Below, piece by piece: positions 57,869-64,000 of a stretch of 64,000 nt of DNA. Origin of the DNA: Shewanella mangrovi (lineage in GTDB: Bacteria > Pseudomonadota > Gammaproteobacteria > Enterobacterales > Shewanellaceae). Made by a program: the position numbers and the translations under genes. Each line of letters begins with the position of its first letter. Positions within the stretch are counted from its first letter, which is position 1. The stretch covers positions 62,001 to 126,000 of the forward strand of contig NZ_JPEO01000006.1 in the NCBI RefSeq assembly GCF_000753795.1. The letters are read 5' to 3'. The notes under the pieces were generated by a model. That model was not told the DNA's origin and searched no databases. It saw only the letters and a list, made by a program, of their open reading frames with translations.

Positions 57869-57991
57869 CTAATACTAAGGCAACGGCTTGTCAGCATTGG
57901 CAAGCCAAGCTTTCGCGCTATAATAGCCGCCACATTGATATTCGCGCCGTGATACGGCCAAGATTACACTGTTAAGTGAAAGGATACTTAC

Positions 57992-58525
57992 ATGAGCTTA
58001 AATGCTGTGCCTGCGGGCAAATCTCTGCCAGATGATATCTACGTTATTATCGAGATCCCACAAAACCACGATCCGATCAAATACGAAGTAGACAAAGACA
58101 CAGGCGCTTTGTTTGTTGACCGTATGATGACTGCGCCTATGTTCTACCCATGTAACTACGGTTACGTGAACCAAACTCTGAGCTTGGACGGTGACCCAGT
58201 TGACGTATTGGTTCCAACTCAATACCCACTGCAACCAGGTAGCGTAATCCGCTGTCGTCCAGTGGGCGTTCTGAAAATGACTGACGAGTCAGGTGAAGAC
58301 GCTAAAATCGTTGCCGTACCACACGACAAGATTTCTAAAGAATATAAGCACATCAACGACGTTGAAGATCTGCCTGCACTGCTGAAAGCCCAGATCAAAC
58401 AGTTCTTTGAACACTACAAAGATCTGGAAGAAGGCAAATGGGTGAAAGTTGACGGTTGGGAAGATGCTGCTTCTGCCCGTGCTGAGATCCTGTCTAGCGC
58501 AGAACGTTATAACGAAGGTAAGTAA
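57992..58525 (+). CDS. ppa: inorganic pyrophosphatase
   Basis: Family I pyrophosphatase, 177 residues. Motifs: [37 protein letters not shown] and [45 protein letters not shown] with the metal-binding aspartates. Start ATG 57992 with GAAAGGA upstream. Single-gene unit with two nested hairpins at its end. Confidence 0.98.
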   Translation: MSLNAVPAGKSLPDDIYVIIEIPQNHDPIKYEVDKDTGALFVDRMMTAPMFYPCNYGYVNQTLSLDGDPVDVLVPTQYPLQPGSVIRCRPVGVLKMTDESGEDAKIVAVPHDKISKEYKHINDVEDLPALLKAQIKQFFEHYKDLEEGKWVKVDGWEDAASARAEILSSAERYNEGK

Positions 58526-58550
58526 TTTACCTTTCGTTGGTGTTCGATGG

Positions 58551-58576
58551 AAAAAGCCCGCTTTGCGGGCTTTTTT
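58551..58576 (+). terminator. terminator after ppa
   Basis: AAAAAGCCCGC/GCGGGCTTTTTT with TTT loop. A second stem ACGAAGGTAA/TTACCTTTCGT (58513-58538) overlaps the ppa stop just upstream. Confidence 0.9.
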
Positions 58577-58713
58577 GTTGCCGGTTGGCAACGGGTGTTG
58601 CTGATTGGTTTTCGTGTTTGTCGGTGACACTTGGCGTTGCTTGCCAGCACTGATGTGCTAAATCGCCTGCAGCGGGCTTTGATTTTATGGCTTTCAGCCA
58701 TTGCAAACTTCGT
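58577..58713. repeat. short palindromes downstream of ppa
   Basis: No gene seen. The stretch carries compact hairpins such as AGCAC-TGAT-GTGCT and ATGGCT-TTC-AGCCAT (58687-58701), then GCAAAC-TTC-GTTTGC (58703-58717) at the edge of the next repeat. The style matches the hairpin array at 60725-60837. Confidence 0.6.
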
Positions 58714-58956
58714 TTGCGAAAGTCGTGGAACTACTCGTTCCACACCAGAGGATAAGGGGGCTAGACGGCTTCGCCCCCTTATCAATCCCCCTGCCACCCC
58801 GACGTCGCGAAACGCTACGGCGCTTCTGGTTTGCCATTTTCGCAAATCGCTCTGATTCGGAATCCATTCCTCACCATCGCTTCTCGATATCCATATCTCG
58901 ATTGCTCAATGGCTGCCCAACGCACCTACGCCGCGCCGAGGGGTAATCGGAGTTGC
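58714..58956 (+). repeat. inverted repeat copy A of an island-flanking element
   Basis: About 243 bases that match 60489-60729 in the opposite orientation with perhaps 80% identity by eye. Shared blocks include GCGAAAGTCGTGGA, CTACGGCGCTTCTGGTTTGC and the next ~50 bases nearly unbroken to ACCATCGCTTCTCG. It also contains the perfect stems GTGGAAC/GTTCCAC and GATAAGGGGGC/GCCCCCTTATC. Short frames inside both copies give the same peptide piece (NATALLVCHFRKSL), a by-product of the repeat rather than a gene. Confidence 0.85.
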
Positions 58957-59006
58957 TTGAAAGTTCAGCGTATTAACCGATTTGAAATTGGTGGCTATTG
59001 CCTCCA

Positions 59007-59123
59007 AATTAACACCACTCTTAGGGGCAAAAATACATAGCGACAATGACAACTGAAGCGCGAGCAGCCTATGTATTTTTGTTCCGGCGAACGTAAAGAG
59101 CGATTACAGCGGCTTGTTAGAGG
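59007..59123 (-). repeat. attC-like recombination site 2
   Basis: On the minus strand CTCTAACAAGCCGCTGT, overlapping the stop of the DUF6988-like gene, looks like the 5' end of an attC (..TAACAAGCCGCT). About 117 bases later CCCCTAAGAGTGGTGTTAATT looks like its 3' end (..TTAGAGCGGCGTTAG). Between them is a 13-bp perfect stem CAAAAATACATAG/CTATGTATTTTTG. The end heptamers deviate from RYYYAAC/GTTRRRY at one or two positions, so the site may be decayed. Confidence 0.5.
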
Positions 59124-59704
59124 GCTGTGTACTCTTTAATTTTGTCGATGTAGGCCTGAGTCAACTCTGATTTATCACCAATACCTGCTATTTGAGATGC
59201 AGCGAAAAGGCCTAATGCCCCTGATACTTTAAGAATTGAATCGAGCTCTGATTGCTCATAATTTGAGCCCAACTTACCTTCTGAATGCCTTCGACAAACT
59301 TGGTTAAAGCCAGTATGAGTAAAATCGTTTAGGAGTTTCCACACCTTTTTCTTGAACTGGGAAAGTACCCCATCAGGATCACCAATTTTATTTTCATATG
59401 CGTCAATTAGCTCAAAAAACTTTGGCTCAACTATCCCTTTTTCAAATTTCCTTAAATCTGATTCCGAAGCACACTTATAAAGCCAGACTCCACGAACCAA
59501 AGATTCGAAAAGCACTCTTAAGATAGAGCTCATAGAACCGTACAGTTCCGCTCTGTATAAGAGCAAAATTGCAGCTTGGTGCTCTAATGCAACATCAAGG
59601 CAACCAAGAGCTAAGGACGAACGGGCATCATTTGGCAATTTAAACCCTGTCGAATTCTCATTAATCCAATGTATTAGTTCATACAAATGTTCATCTGCGC
59701 TCAA
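59117..59704 (-). CDS. DUF6988-like cassette protein
   Basis: A 195-residue, all-helical protein. RSSLALGCLDVALEHQAAILLLYRAELYGSMSSILRVLFESLVRGVWLYKCA and LNDFTHTGFNQVCRRHSEGKLGSNYE match what I recall of the DUF6988 family, a HEPN-like fold seen in integron cassettes and genomic islands. The charged R-x4-H-like residues needed for HEPN RNase activity are not obvious. It starts ATG 59704 next to one attC-like site and its stop overlaps another, as cassette genes do. Function unknown; defence is one possibility. Confidence 0.7.
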   Translation of the reverse strand: MSADEHLYELIHWINENSTGFKLPNDARSSLALGCLDVALEHQAAILLLYRAELYGSMSSILRVLFESLVRGVWLYKCASESDLRKFEKGIVEPKFFELIDAYENKIGDPDGVLSQFKKKVWKLLNDFTHTGFNQVCRRHSEGKLGSNYEQSELDSILKVSGALGLFAASQIAGIGDKSELTQAYIDKIKEYTAL

Positions 59705-59717
59705 TGTTCAGCCCTCT

Positions 59718-59840
59718 GTCGCCCTATTAAGGAGCGAGCAACGTAGTACCCAAAGTCGCCGCATACCACCTTAAAAACTAAAACCAACACAAAACAAAAA
59801 TGCCACGCATTGCGAGTTACTCTTAAATAGTTTGTTATCT
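59718..59840 (-). repeat. VCR-like attC site 1
   Basis: On the minus strand the site reads AGATAACAAACTATTTAAGA, then CTCGCAATGCGTGGCATTTT, a T-rich GTTGGTTTTAG segment, GGTGGTATGCGG, GTTGCTCGCTCCTTAATAGG and GCGACAG. Except for its last bases (GCGTTA expected, GCGACA found) this follows the Vibrio cholerae repeat closely in order, spacing and length (about 120 bp). It lies directly after the stop of the upstream gene and before the next gene. Confidence 0.75.
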
Positions 59841-59842
59841 GA

Positions 59843-60274
59843 TTAGTACGACTCTTGCACATAACTATCATCAATGACTGTTGTGTTACACGTATTACAG
59901 CGCCACACCCCCATAGCAAAACCACGATTGATCAACCGAACTAACTTGTTCTCACTATCGTAACACTGCTGACAAAAAGGCCCCTGTCGCTGACCATCTT
60001 TTACATGAAAGTAATATGGCTCATCCCACTCCATATTTTTTTGCTGTTCGAACACATCTTTAAGAGCTGACAATTCGTTATCTTTGCTTAACACAAGCTC
60101 CCTGACTTCAGCTATTTCCATCTTCGCATCAGCTAATGCACTAATAAGCTCAGCAAGTTTGTACTTTATTTCAGCTTGCTCTAGCGACTTATCGCCATCT
60201 TTAATGATCTTAGCTAAATCTACCGCTGTTTTTATACTCGTTAAAGCAGCACTAATTGTTGCTAAATCTGTCAT
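59843..60274 (-). CDS. coiled-coil plus zinc-ribbon cassette protein
   Basis: A 143-residue protein. Residues ~1-85 are a charged amphipathic helix region (DLAKIIKDGDKSLEQAEIKYKLAELISAL ... KDVFEQQKNM). Residues ~88-137 form a zinc ribbon, PYYFHVKDGQRQGPFCQQCYDSENKLVRL ... VWRCNTCNTTV, with C-x2-C twice. Similar proteins occur in phages and integron cassettes without known function. The start is ATG 60274 with GGGAGA upstream; a five-residue extension exists. Followed directly by the VCR-like attC. Confidence 0.7.
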   Translation of the reverse strand: MTDLATISAALTSIKTAVDLAKIIKDGDKSLEQAEIKYKLAELISALADAKMEIAEVRELVLSKDNELSALKDVFEQQKNMEWDEPYYFHVKDGQRQGPFCQQCYDSENKLVRLINRGFAMGVWRCNTCNTTVIDDSYVQESY

Positions 60275-60289
60275 ACATTCTCCCATCAC

Positions 60290-60488
60290 AGAACAGTTTA
60301 TTACACGATATTATGTCGGAATTAATCACGACACGGAGTCGCATTTCACTCATTCTCACAGCTCAACTTATGCGCATATGCCACTGAACACAATAGAAAA
60401 ATGAGCATATTTTGGTCTAGATAACAGAGTAAGGTAGCCTTGTTCGACTCAATCTCGAACGGGTCAGCGTTCACATGCGGCAGATCAG
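60290..60488. other. upstream region of the first cassette gene
   Basis: No gene is supported. The stretch is AT-rich and of different composition from the flanking core genome. It may contain the promoter of the leftward cassette gene. No integrase-like frame or attI-like site was found. Confidence 0.4.
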
Positions 60489-60729
60489 GCAACACCAATT
60501 CCCCTTGGCGCAGCGCAGGTGCGTTGGGCAGACATTGAGCAATCGAGTCAAGGACGACGAGAAGCGATGGTGAGGAATGGATTCCGAATCAGAGCGATTT
60601 GCGAAAATGGCAAACCAGAAGCGCCGTAGCGTTTTGCGCCGTGGGGCGTCGTCGGGTTTCCAAAGGGCGGGGGACGAGCATCGCCCTTTGGCTCTGGTGT
60701 GGAGCGAGTAGCTCCACGACTTTCGCAAC
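60489..60729 (-). repeat. inverted repeat copy B of the island-flanking element
   Basis: Reverse-complement partner of 58714-58956. Differences cluster in the region corresponding to the GATAAGGGGGC stem of copy A, where B has AAAGGGCG/CGCCCTTT instead, so the paired arms changed together. That suggests the stem is maintained as a structure. Confidence 0.85.
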
Positions 60730-60837
60730 CTCAGGTTGCAATCGCGCAGCGATAATCTTGCCAAGCGCAGCTTGGTATGGCGAAGCCATAAATCTTTCGC
60801 AACCGCAGGTTGCAGAAATCCTACCTCGCGAAGCGAG
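60725..60837. repeat. array of six perfect mini-hairpins
   Basis: Six palindromes in 113 bases, each a 5-6 bp perfect stem with a 3-base loop: GCAACC-TCA-GGTTGC (60725-60739), ATCGC-GCA-GCGAT (60741-60753), CCAAGC-GCA-GCTTGG (60761-60775), TATGGC-GAA-GCCATA (60776-60790), GCAACC-GCA-GGTTGC (60799-60813) and CTCGC-GAA-GCGAG (60825-60837). Stem sequences differ but the format is constant. The array ends 44 bases before the flavoprotein gene. Confidence 0.9.
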
Positions 60838-60881
60838 CAACTTTTGCTACAATGCCGCCAAATTCAACTGGGGAACAACAC

Positions 60882-62066
60882 ATGACACAAGTCGATGTCA
60901 TCATCATCGGTGCAGGTGCTGCCGGATTAATGTGCGCAGCGCAGGCAGGCTATCGTGGCCGCCAAGTAACTGTACTCGATATGGGTAAAAAGCCTGGGCG
61001 CAAAATTTTGATCAGCGGTGGTGGCCGCTGCAATTTCACCAATACCAATGCAAGCCCAGCAAACTACCTGTGCCACAATCCCCACTTTGTTAAATCCTGT
61101 CTAAGTCGCTATAGCCAACAGGATTTTATTGAGCTGGTTGAGCGCCACGGTTTGCAATACCACCACAAAACCTTGGGGCAGCTGTTTTGCGATAATTCCG
61201 CGCAAGATATCGTCGATATTCTGCTAACCGAATGCGATTGGGCTGGGGTGAATATTGAACTGCGCAGTGAAGTGCTGTCGGTGAATGCTAATGATGGCGG
61301 CTATCTGGTGCAAACCACTCAAGAAAGCTATCAATGCCAGTCGCTCGTGGTTGCCTCTGGCGGGCTGACCATGCCGAAATTAGGCGCGACGCCGATAGGT
61401 TACAAAATTGCCGACCAGTTTGGCCTCAAGGTGTTTCCTACCACGGCGGCGCTAGTGCCGTTTACCTTGCATCAACATGATAAAGAGCGCTTTGCCGCGT
61501 TGGCTGGCATCAGTATCCCGTGCAGCATCAGCAGTGAAAATGGCACCAGTTTTAAAGAAAACCTGCTGTTTACTCACCGTGGCATTTCTGGCCCAGCCGT
61601 GCTGCAAATTAGCTCGTTTTGGCAAGCGGGTCAGGCGGTCAGCATTAACTTGCTGCCGGAGCTTGAGCTGAAAGCCCAGTTGCAGCAATGGCGTGAAACT
61701 CAGGGGCAAAAATCACTGAAAAACTGCCTTGCCAGCGTATTGCCTAAGCGTTTTGTCGAGATACTGTGCGACAGCAATGTCATCCCTGAGGCGAATGTGA
61801 ATCAGCTCAGCCATAGCCAAATCGATGAGTTACACGCCACCTTGCACGCGTGGCAAATTAAACCTAACGGCACTGAAGGCTACCGCACTGCGGAAGTCAC
61901 TCTAGGCGGGGTGGATACCGACGAGCTGAGTTCAAAAACCTTTGAAGCGAAAAAAGCGCCGGGGCTGTATTTCATCGGTGAAGTGACCGATGTGACCGGC
62001 TGGCTCGGCGGCTACAATTTTCAGTATTGTTGGAGCAGTGGCTTTGCCGCGGGTCAGTTTGTGTGA
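60882..62066 (+). CDS. YhiN/HI0933-family FAD-dependent oxidoreductase
   Basis: A 394-residue flavoprotein. N-terminal FAD motif VDVIIIGAGAAGLMCAAQAG, then KKPGRKILISGGGRCNFTN, VVASGGLTMPKLGATPIGY, FTHRGISGPAVLQISSFW and the C-terminal GLYFIGEVTDVTGWLGGYNFQYCWSSGFAAG. The family is widespread but its reaction is not settled. Start ATG 60882 with GGGGA seven bases upstream; the frame runs on to 60810 through the mini-hairpin array, which is not coding. Confidence 0.93.
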   Translation: MTQVDVIIIGAGAAGLMCAAQAGYRGRQVTVLDMGKKPGRKILISGGGRCNFTNTNASPANYLCHNPHFVKSCLSRYSQQDFIELVERHGLQYHHKTLGQLFCDNSAQDIVDILLTECDWAGVNIELRSEVLSVNANDGGYLVQTTQESYQCQSLVVASGGLTMPKLGATPIGYKIADQFGLKVFPTTAALVPFTLHQHDKERFAALAGISIPCSISSENGTSFKENLLFTHRGISGPAVLQISSFWQAGQAVSINLLPELELKAQLQQWRETQGQKSLKNCLASVLPKRFVEILCDSNVIPEANVNQLSHSQIDELHATLHAWQIKPNGTEGYRTAEVTLGGVDTDELSSKTFEAKKAPGLYFIGEVTDVTGWLGGYNFQYCWSSGFAAGQFV

Positions 62067-62096
62067 CTCATCTACCGCGCGGCAAGCCAGCTTGCA

Positions 62097-63434
62097 TCAA
62101 GCGGCGATGGCTTGCTGCGATTGCAGCTCAACGAGGCGCTGACAAATCTCCGCAAAGGTTGGTCGCGCCATCAAATCCTGCCGCAAACACGCTGCCACTA
62201 ACGCACTCAACTGCTGTTGAGCATCATCATTAAGCAAGTCACAACGTTCAACCAGTTCTTCCAGCAAACAGCCGAAGGCCCTGACTTCTATACGCGCTAA
62301 GAGCGCAGCGAGTTCTGCATCGGAAGTATCGTAAAAGGACGCGGCGCCGTAATCACTCAGCAGGGCATCACCGTCAGCGGTGGTGAGAATATTATGCGCG
62401 TACAGATCGCCATGCATCATGCCCTGTTGGTGCAGATGCTGCGCAGCGCTGGCAATCGCAGTGGCGATATTGAGCATCACCGTAGGCGAAAACTGCTGTT
62501 CCGGCGCATACACGTCGCGGGTACACGAGGCTAAACTCGGCGGCCCAGCCAAGTTAGCAAAATCACTGGGTATCAGTTGCATCACCAAGCCATCGGTGTT
62601 TTCTGGATGCTGCGCTACACGACCAAGCGTTTGCGTCAGCGCAGGATGGTGCCCCGCTTTAATGGTCGATGCCATTTCACACAGCGGCAAACCATCACTG
62701 GTCATCGCGCCTTTAAACAGCTTCACCGCCACTGGCGTGGTCGTTGCAGCGCTAGATAAGTCTGCGCGATAAATCAGCCCAGAAGCGCCCTCACCTAGCA
62801 GCTCGTTCACCGCCAGTTGTTGCCAGTCGATGGCAGGCAATGGCACGTTCAACGCTTCAGCTTCCAACTGCGCGCTGAGCGGATTGCCGGCATACGCTAA
62901 CCACGTCAGACGCGGCAGGGAGAAAAGCCATTCGGGTAGCTGTTCGAGTTGATTGGCGGCAAGGCGAATTAACTCTAACTTGTGACAGTTGGCTAAGGTA
63001 TCCGGCAGACTGACCAACTGATTGCCCGCTAGCATCAGTTTTTGCAGTTCAGCGCAGTCACCAAGATTATCTGGCAGTTGTTGCACACAGTTATCGGTCA
63101 AAATCAGCCAACGCAATTTTGGAGGCAGTGACGCCGCTGGCACATCCATAATCTGATTCGACTTAAAGCCCACCATACTCAGCGATTCACAGCGCCCTAA
63201 CACTTCAGGTAACTTGGTGAAGTTATTTTGCGAGCAAAAGATCACTTTCAGCTTGCTGAGTCTTGGCAAATCATCCGGCAGCGAAGTCAGTGCGTTACCG
63301 CTGAGATCGAGGATTTCCAGTGAATCCGCTAACGAAAAAATCTCCTGTGGAAACTCGGTTAAACCACAAGATAGCGTTAGCCGACGAATCCCTTGCAGCG
63401 CTCCATCGCGCAGTTGTTCAAGTGTGTGCATCAT
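62097..63434 (-). CDS. leucine-rich repeat protein with C-terminal protein kinase-like domain
   Basis: A 445-residue cytoplasmic protein. Residues ~16-185 hold about seven LRR units (LEILDLSGNALTSLPDDLPRL ... LQKLMLAGNQLVSLPDTLANC). Residues ~208-440 are kinase-like: glycine loop GEGASG (214-219), catalytic lysine VAVK238, catalytic loop HGDLYAHN (341-348) in place of HRDLKxxN, and DYG (361-363) in place of DFG. Asp343, Asn348 and Asp361 are kept, so activity is possible. No membrane segment. The target is unknown. The two start ATGs are adjacent (63434, 63431). Confidence 0.88.
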   Translation of the reverse strand: MMHTLEQLRDGALQGIRRLTLSCGLTEFPQEIFSLADSLEILDLSGNALTSLPDDLPRLSKLKVIFCSQNNFTKLPEVLGRCESLSMVGFKSNQIMDVPAASLPPKLRWLILTDNCVQQLPDNLGDCAELQKLMLAGNQLVSLPDTLANCHKLELIRLAANQLEQLPEWLFSLPRLTWLAYAGNPLSAQLEAEALNVPLPAIDWQQLAVNELLGEGASGLIYRADLSSAATTTPVAVKLFKGAMTSDGLPLCEMASTIKAGHHPALTQTLGRVAQHPENTDGLVMQLIPSDFANLAGPPSLASCTRDVYAPEQQFSPTVMLNIATAIASAAQHLHQQGMMHGDLYAHNILTTADGDALLSDYGAASFYDTSDAELAALLARIEVRAFGCLLEELVERCDLLNDDAQQQLSALVAACLRQDLMARPTFAEICQRLVELQSQQAIAA

Positions 63435-63593
63435 TAACTCGATTAAAAAGAAACCCGCTGAAGCAGGCTGCTGACAACAAAACAGCGGCGGCAGTATAAC
63501 TTAATTAGTTCTCAAATTGGGACAGCCACTCACAACACACAGAATTATCAGGCCACACCAATTCGCCGAGCTTGCCGTCAGCAAATTGCAGGC

Positions 63594-63622
63594 AAAAAAA
63601 AGCCGATGGGGGAACATCGGCT
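63594..63622 (-). terminator. terminator downstream of the lrgB-like gene
   Basis: AGCCGATG/CATCGGCT stem with loop GGGGAA; on the minus strand it is followed by TTTTTTTT. Confidence 0.88.
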
Positions 63623-63737
63623 ATAAACGCAACATGAAGACCTGAGATACTCTCAGGAAAGTAGGTGCTCGATTGCTCGAGCGTGACCACTAAACTCTGG
63701 GGAAGCCGTGGTCAAAATGGGCACTAACAAAAAAGGG

Positions 63738-64000
63738 TTAGGAAAAAATCCAAGCAAAGAACGGCGCACAAATCACCATCACAATGCCCGCAAAAATCAT
63801 CGTCAAACTGGCCACCACACCTTCTTGCTGACCAATTTCGGTGGCTTTTGCAGTACCAGAGCCATGCGCACTGGCACCTAACGCCACGCCTCGCCCAAGC
63901 GAAGTGTGGATGCGAAATAATTTCATCAACGGCTCACCAATCACCATGCCGATAATCCCCGTGAGCATCACCATCAAGGCGGTTAACTCAGGGACACCAC
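63738..64000 (-). CDS. LrgB/CidB-family membrane protein, C-terminal part
   Basis: The frame is open to the window edge, so the N-terminal part is missing and 86 residues are visible. GVPELTALMVMLTGIIGMVIGEPLMK and GRGVALGASAHGSGTAKATEIGQQEGVVASL match the LrgB family, whose members act with LrgA/CidA-type proteins in murein hydrolase control or as transporters of glycolate/pyruvate. The gene ends at 63738 ahead of a strong terminator. Confidence 0.88.
   Translation of the reverse strand, partial: GVPELTALMVMLTGIIGMVIGEPLMKLFRIHTSLGRGVALGASAHGSGTAKATEIGQQEGVVASLTMIFAGIVMVICAPFFAWIFS

Noticed and set aside
58631-58946. Two overlapping rightward frames after ppa (peptides ending NATALLVCHFRKSL and containing RRFWFAIFANRSDSE)
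   Set aside because: They fall inside repeat copy A and recur in copy B; they follow the repeat, include hairpins and have no SD.
60725-60837. CRISPR array
   Set aside because: The repeated units are hairpins of differing sequence without constant-length repeats and spacers, and no cas genes are present.
60471-60840. Leftward frames of 97 and 83 residues in copy B
   Set aside because: Same repeat-derived translation as in copy A, and one runs through the mini-hairpin array.
58526-60881. Integron integrase or transposase inside the island
   Set aside because: Both strands were read; no frame resembles a tyrosine recombinase or transposase. Any such enzyme must act from elsewhere.
63505-63690. 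61-residue leftward frame before lrgB
   Set aside because: It spans the AGCCGATG/CATCGGCT terminator with its A/T-run and has no credible SD.

Overview
The window looks like chromosome of a gammaproteobacterium of the Shewanella type. The evidence is gene content and order: metK/tkt/epd/pgk/fba, nqrABCDEF beside a nap cluster, an fdnGHI-fdhE formate dehydrogenase cluster, csdAE, mpl-ubiX-hpt-yadGH, and several chemoreceptors and c-di-GMP-type proteins. This is a lineage inference from order and protein character; no database search was run. I saw no rRNA, tRNA, CRISPR array, phage or complete insertion sequence.

Layout. 1-4770: the end of a DUF4124-type protein, then a leftward block of an ABC exporter (yadH, yadG), hpt, ubiX and mpl. 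5012-7809: an NhaC-family antiporter with a TTG start, a membrane protein and a pseudouridine synthase. 7853-13476: a leftward glycolysis/pentose-phosphate block (tkt, epd, pgk, fba), divergent from metK, which carries MetJ-like boxes. 15111-20952: small enzymes (three GNATs, yjjX, tas), a GAF plus degenerate GGDEF protein and a META-domain lipoprotein. 21052-30054: csdAE, the fdnGHI-fdhE operon and an FNT-family channel. 30110-38783: a HupE-like protein without the metal motif, rlhA, an MFS/POT transporter and two chemoreceptors, one fused to PilZ. 38851-50568: an LpxH-like phosphatase, nqrABCDEF, divergent napDAB and a methyltransferase. 50770-58525: yjdM, a 46-residue small protein, a LysR regulator, a UspE-like protein, a CPA2 antiporter, dipeptidyl peptidase IV, fbp and ppa. 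58526-60850: an accessory island. 60882-64000: a YhiN-type flavoprotein, an LRR-kinase and a partial lrgB.

Two regions stand out. First, the leader of the FNT channel (28878-29229) combines two NtrC-like sites, a sigma-54 -24/-12 element, a hairpin with an A1/G4 hexaloop, a second such loop overlapping the 5' arm of a strong intrinsic terminator, and then the channel gene. That is the layout expected for NtrC-dependent transcription plus ANTAR (NasR-type) antitermination, and it would make the channel a nitrite-assimilation gene rather than a formate partner of the adjacent formate dehydrogenase. Second, the island between ppa and the flavoprotein gene holds two cassette-like genes, each followed by a roughly 120-bp attC-like site (one very close in form to a Vibrio cholerae repeat), with no integrase. 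It is enclosed by ~240-bp imperfect inverted repeats and a string of tiny perfect hairpins.

Other points: the FdnG subunit has cysteine where the enterobacterial enzyme has selenocysteine; the nap operon is reduced to napDAB with a predicted lipoprotein NapB; the nap promoter carries a 7-2-7 NarP-type site and an FNR-like site; and a chemoreceptor start region contains a long hairpin that covers its Shine-Dalgarno sequence.
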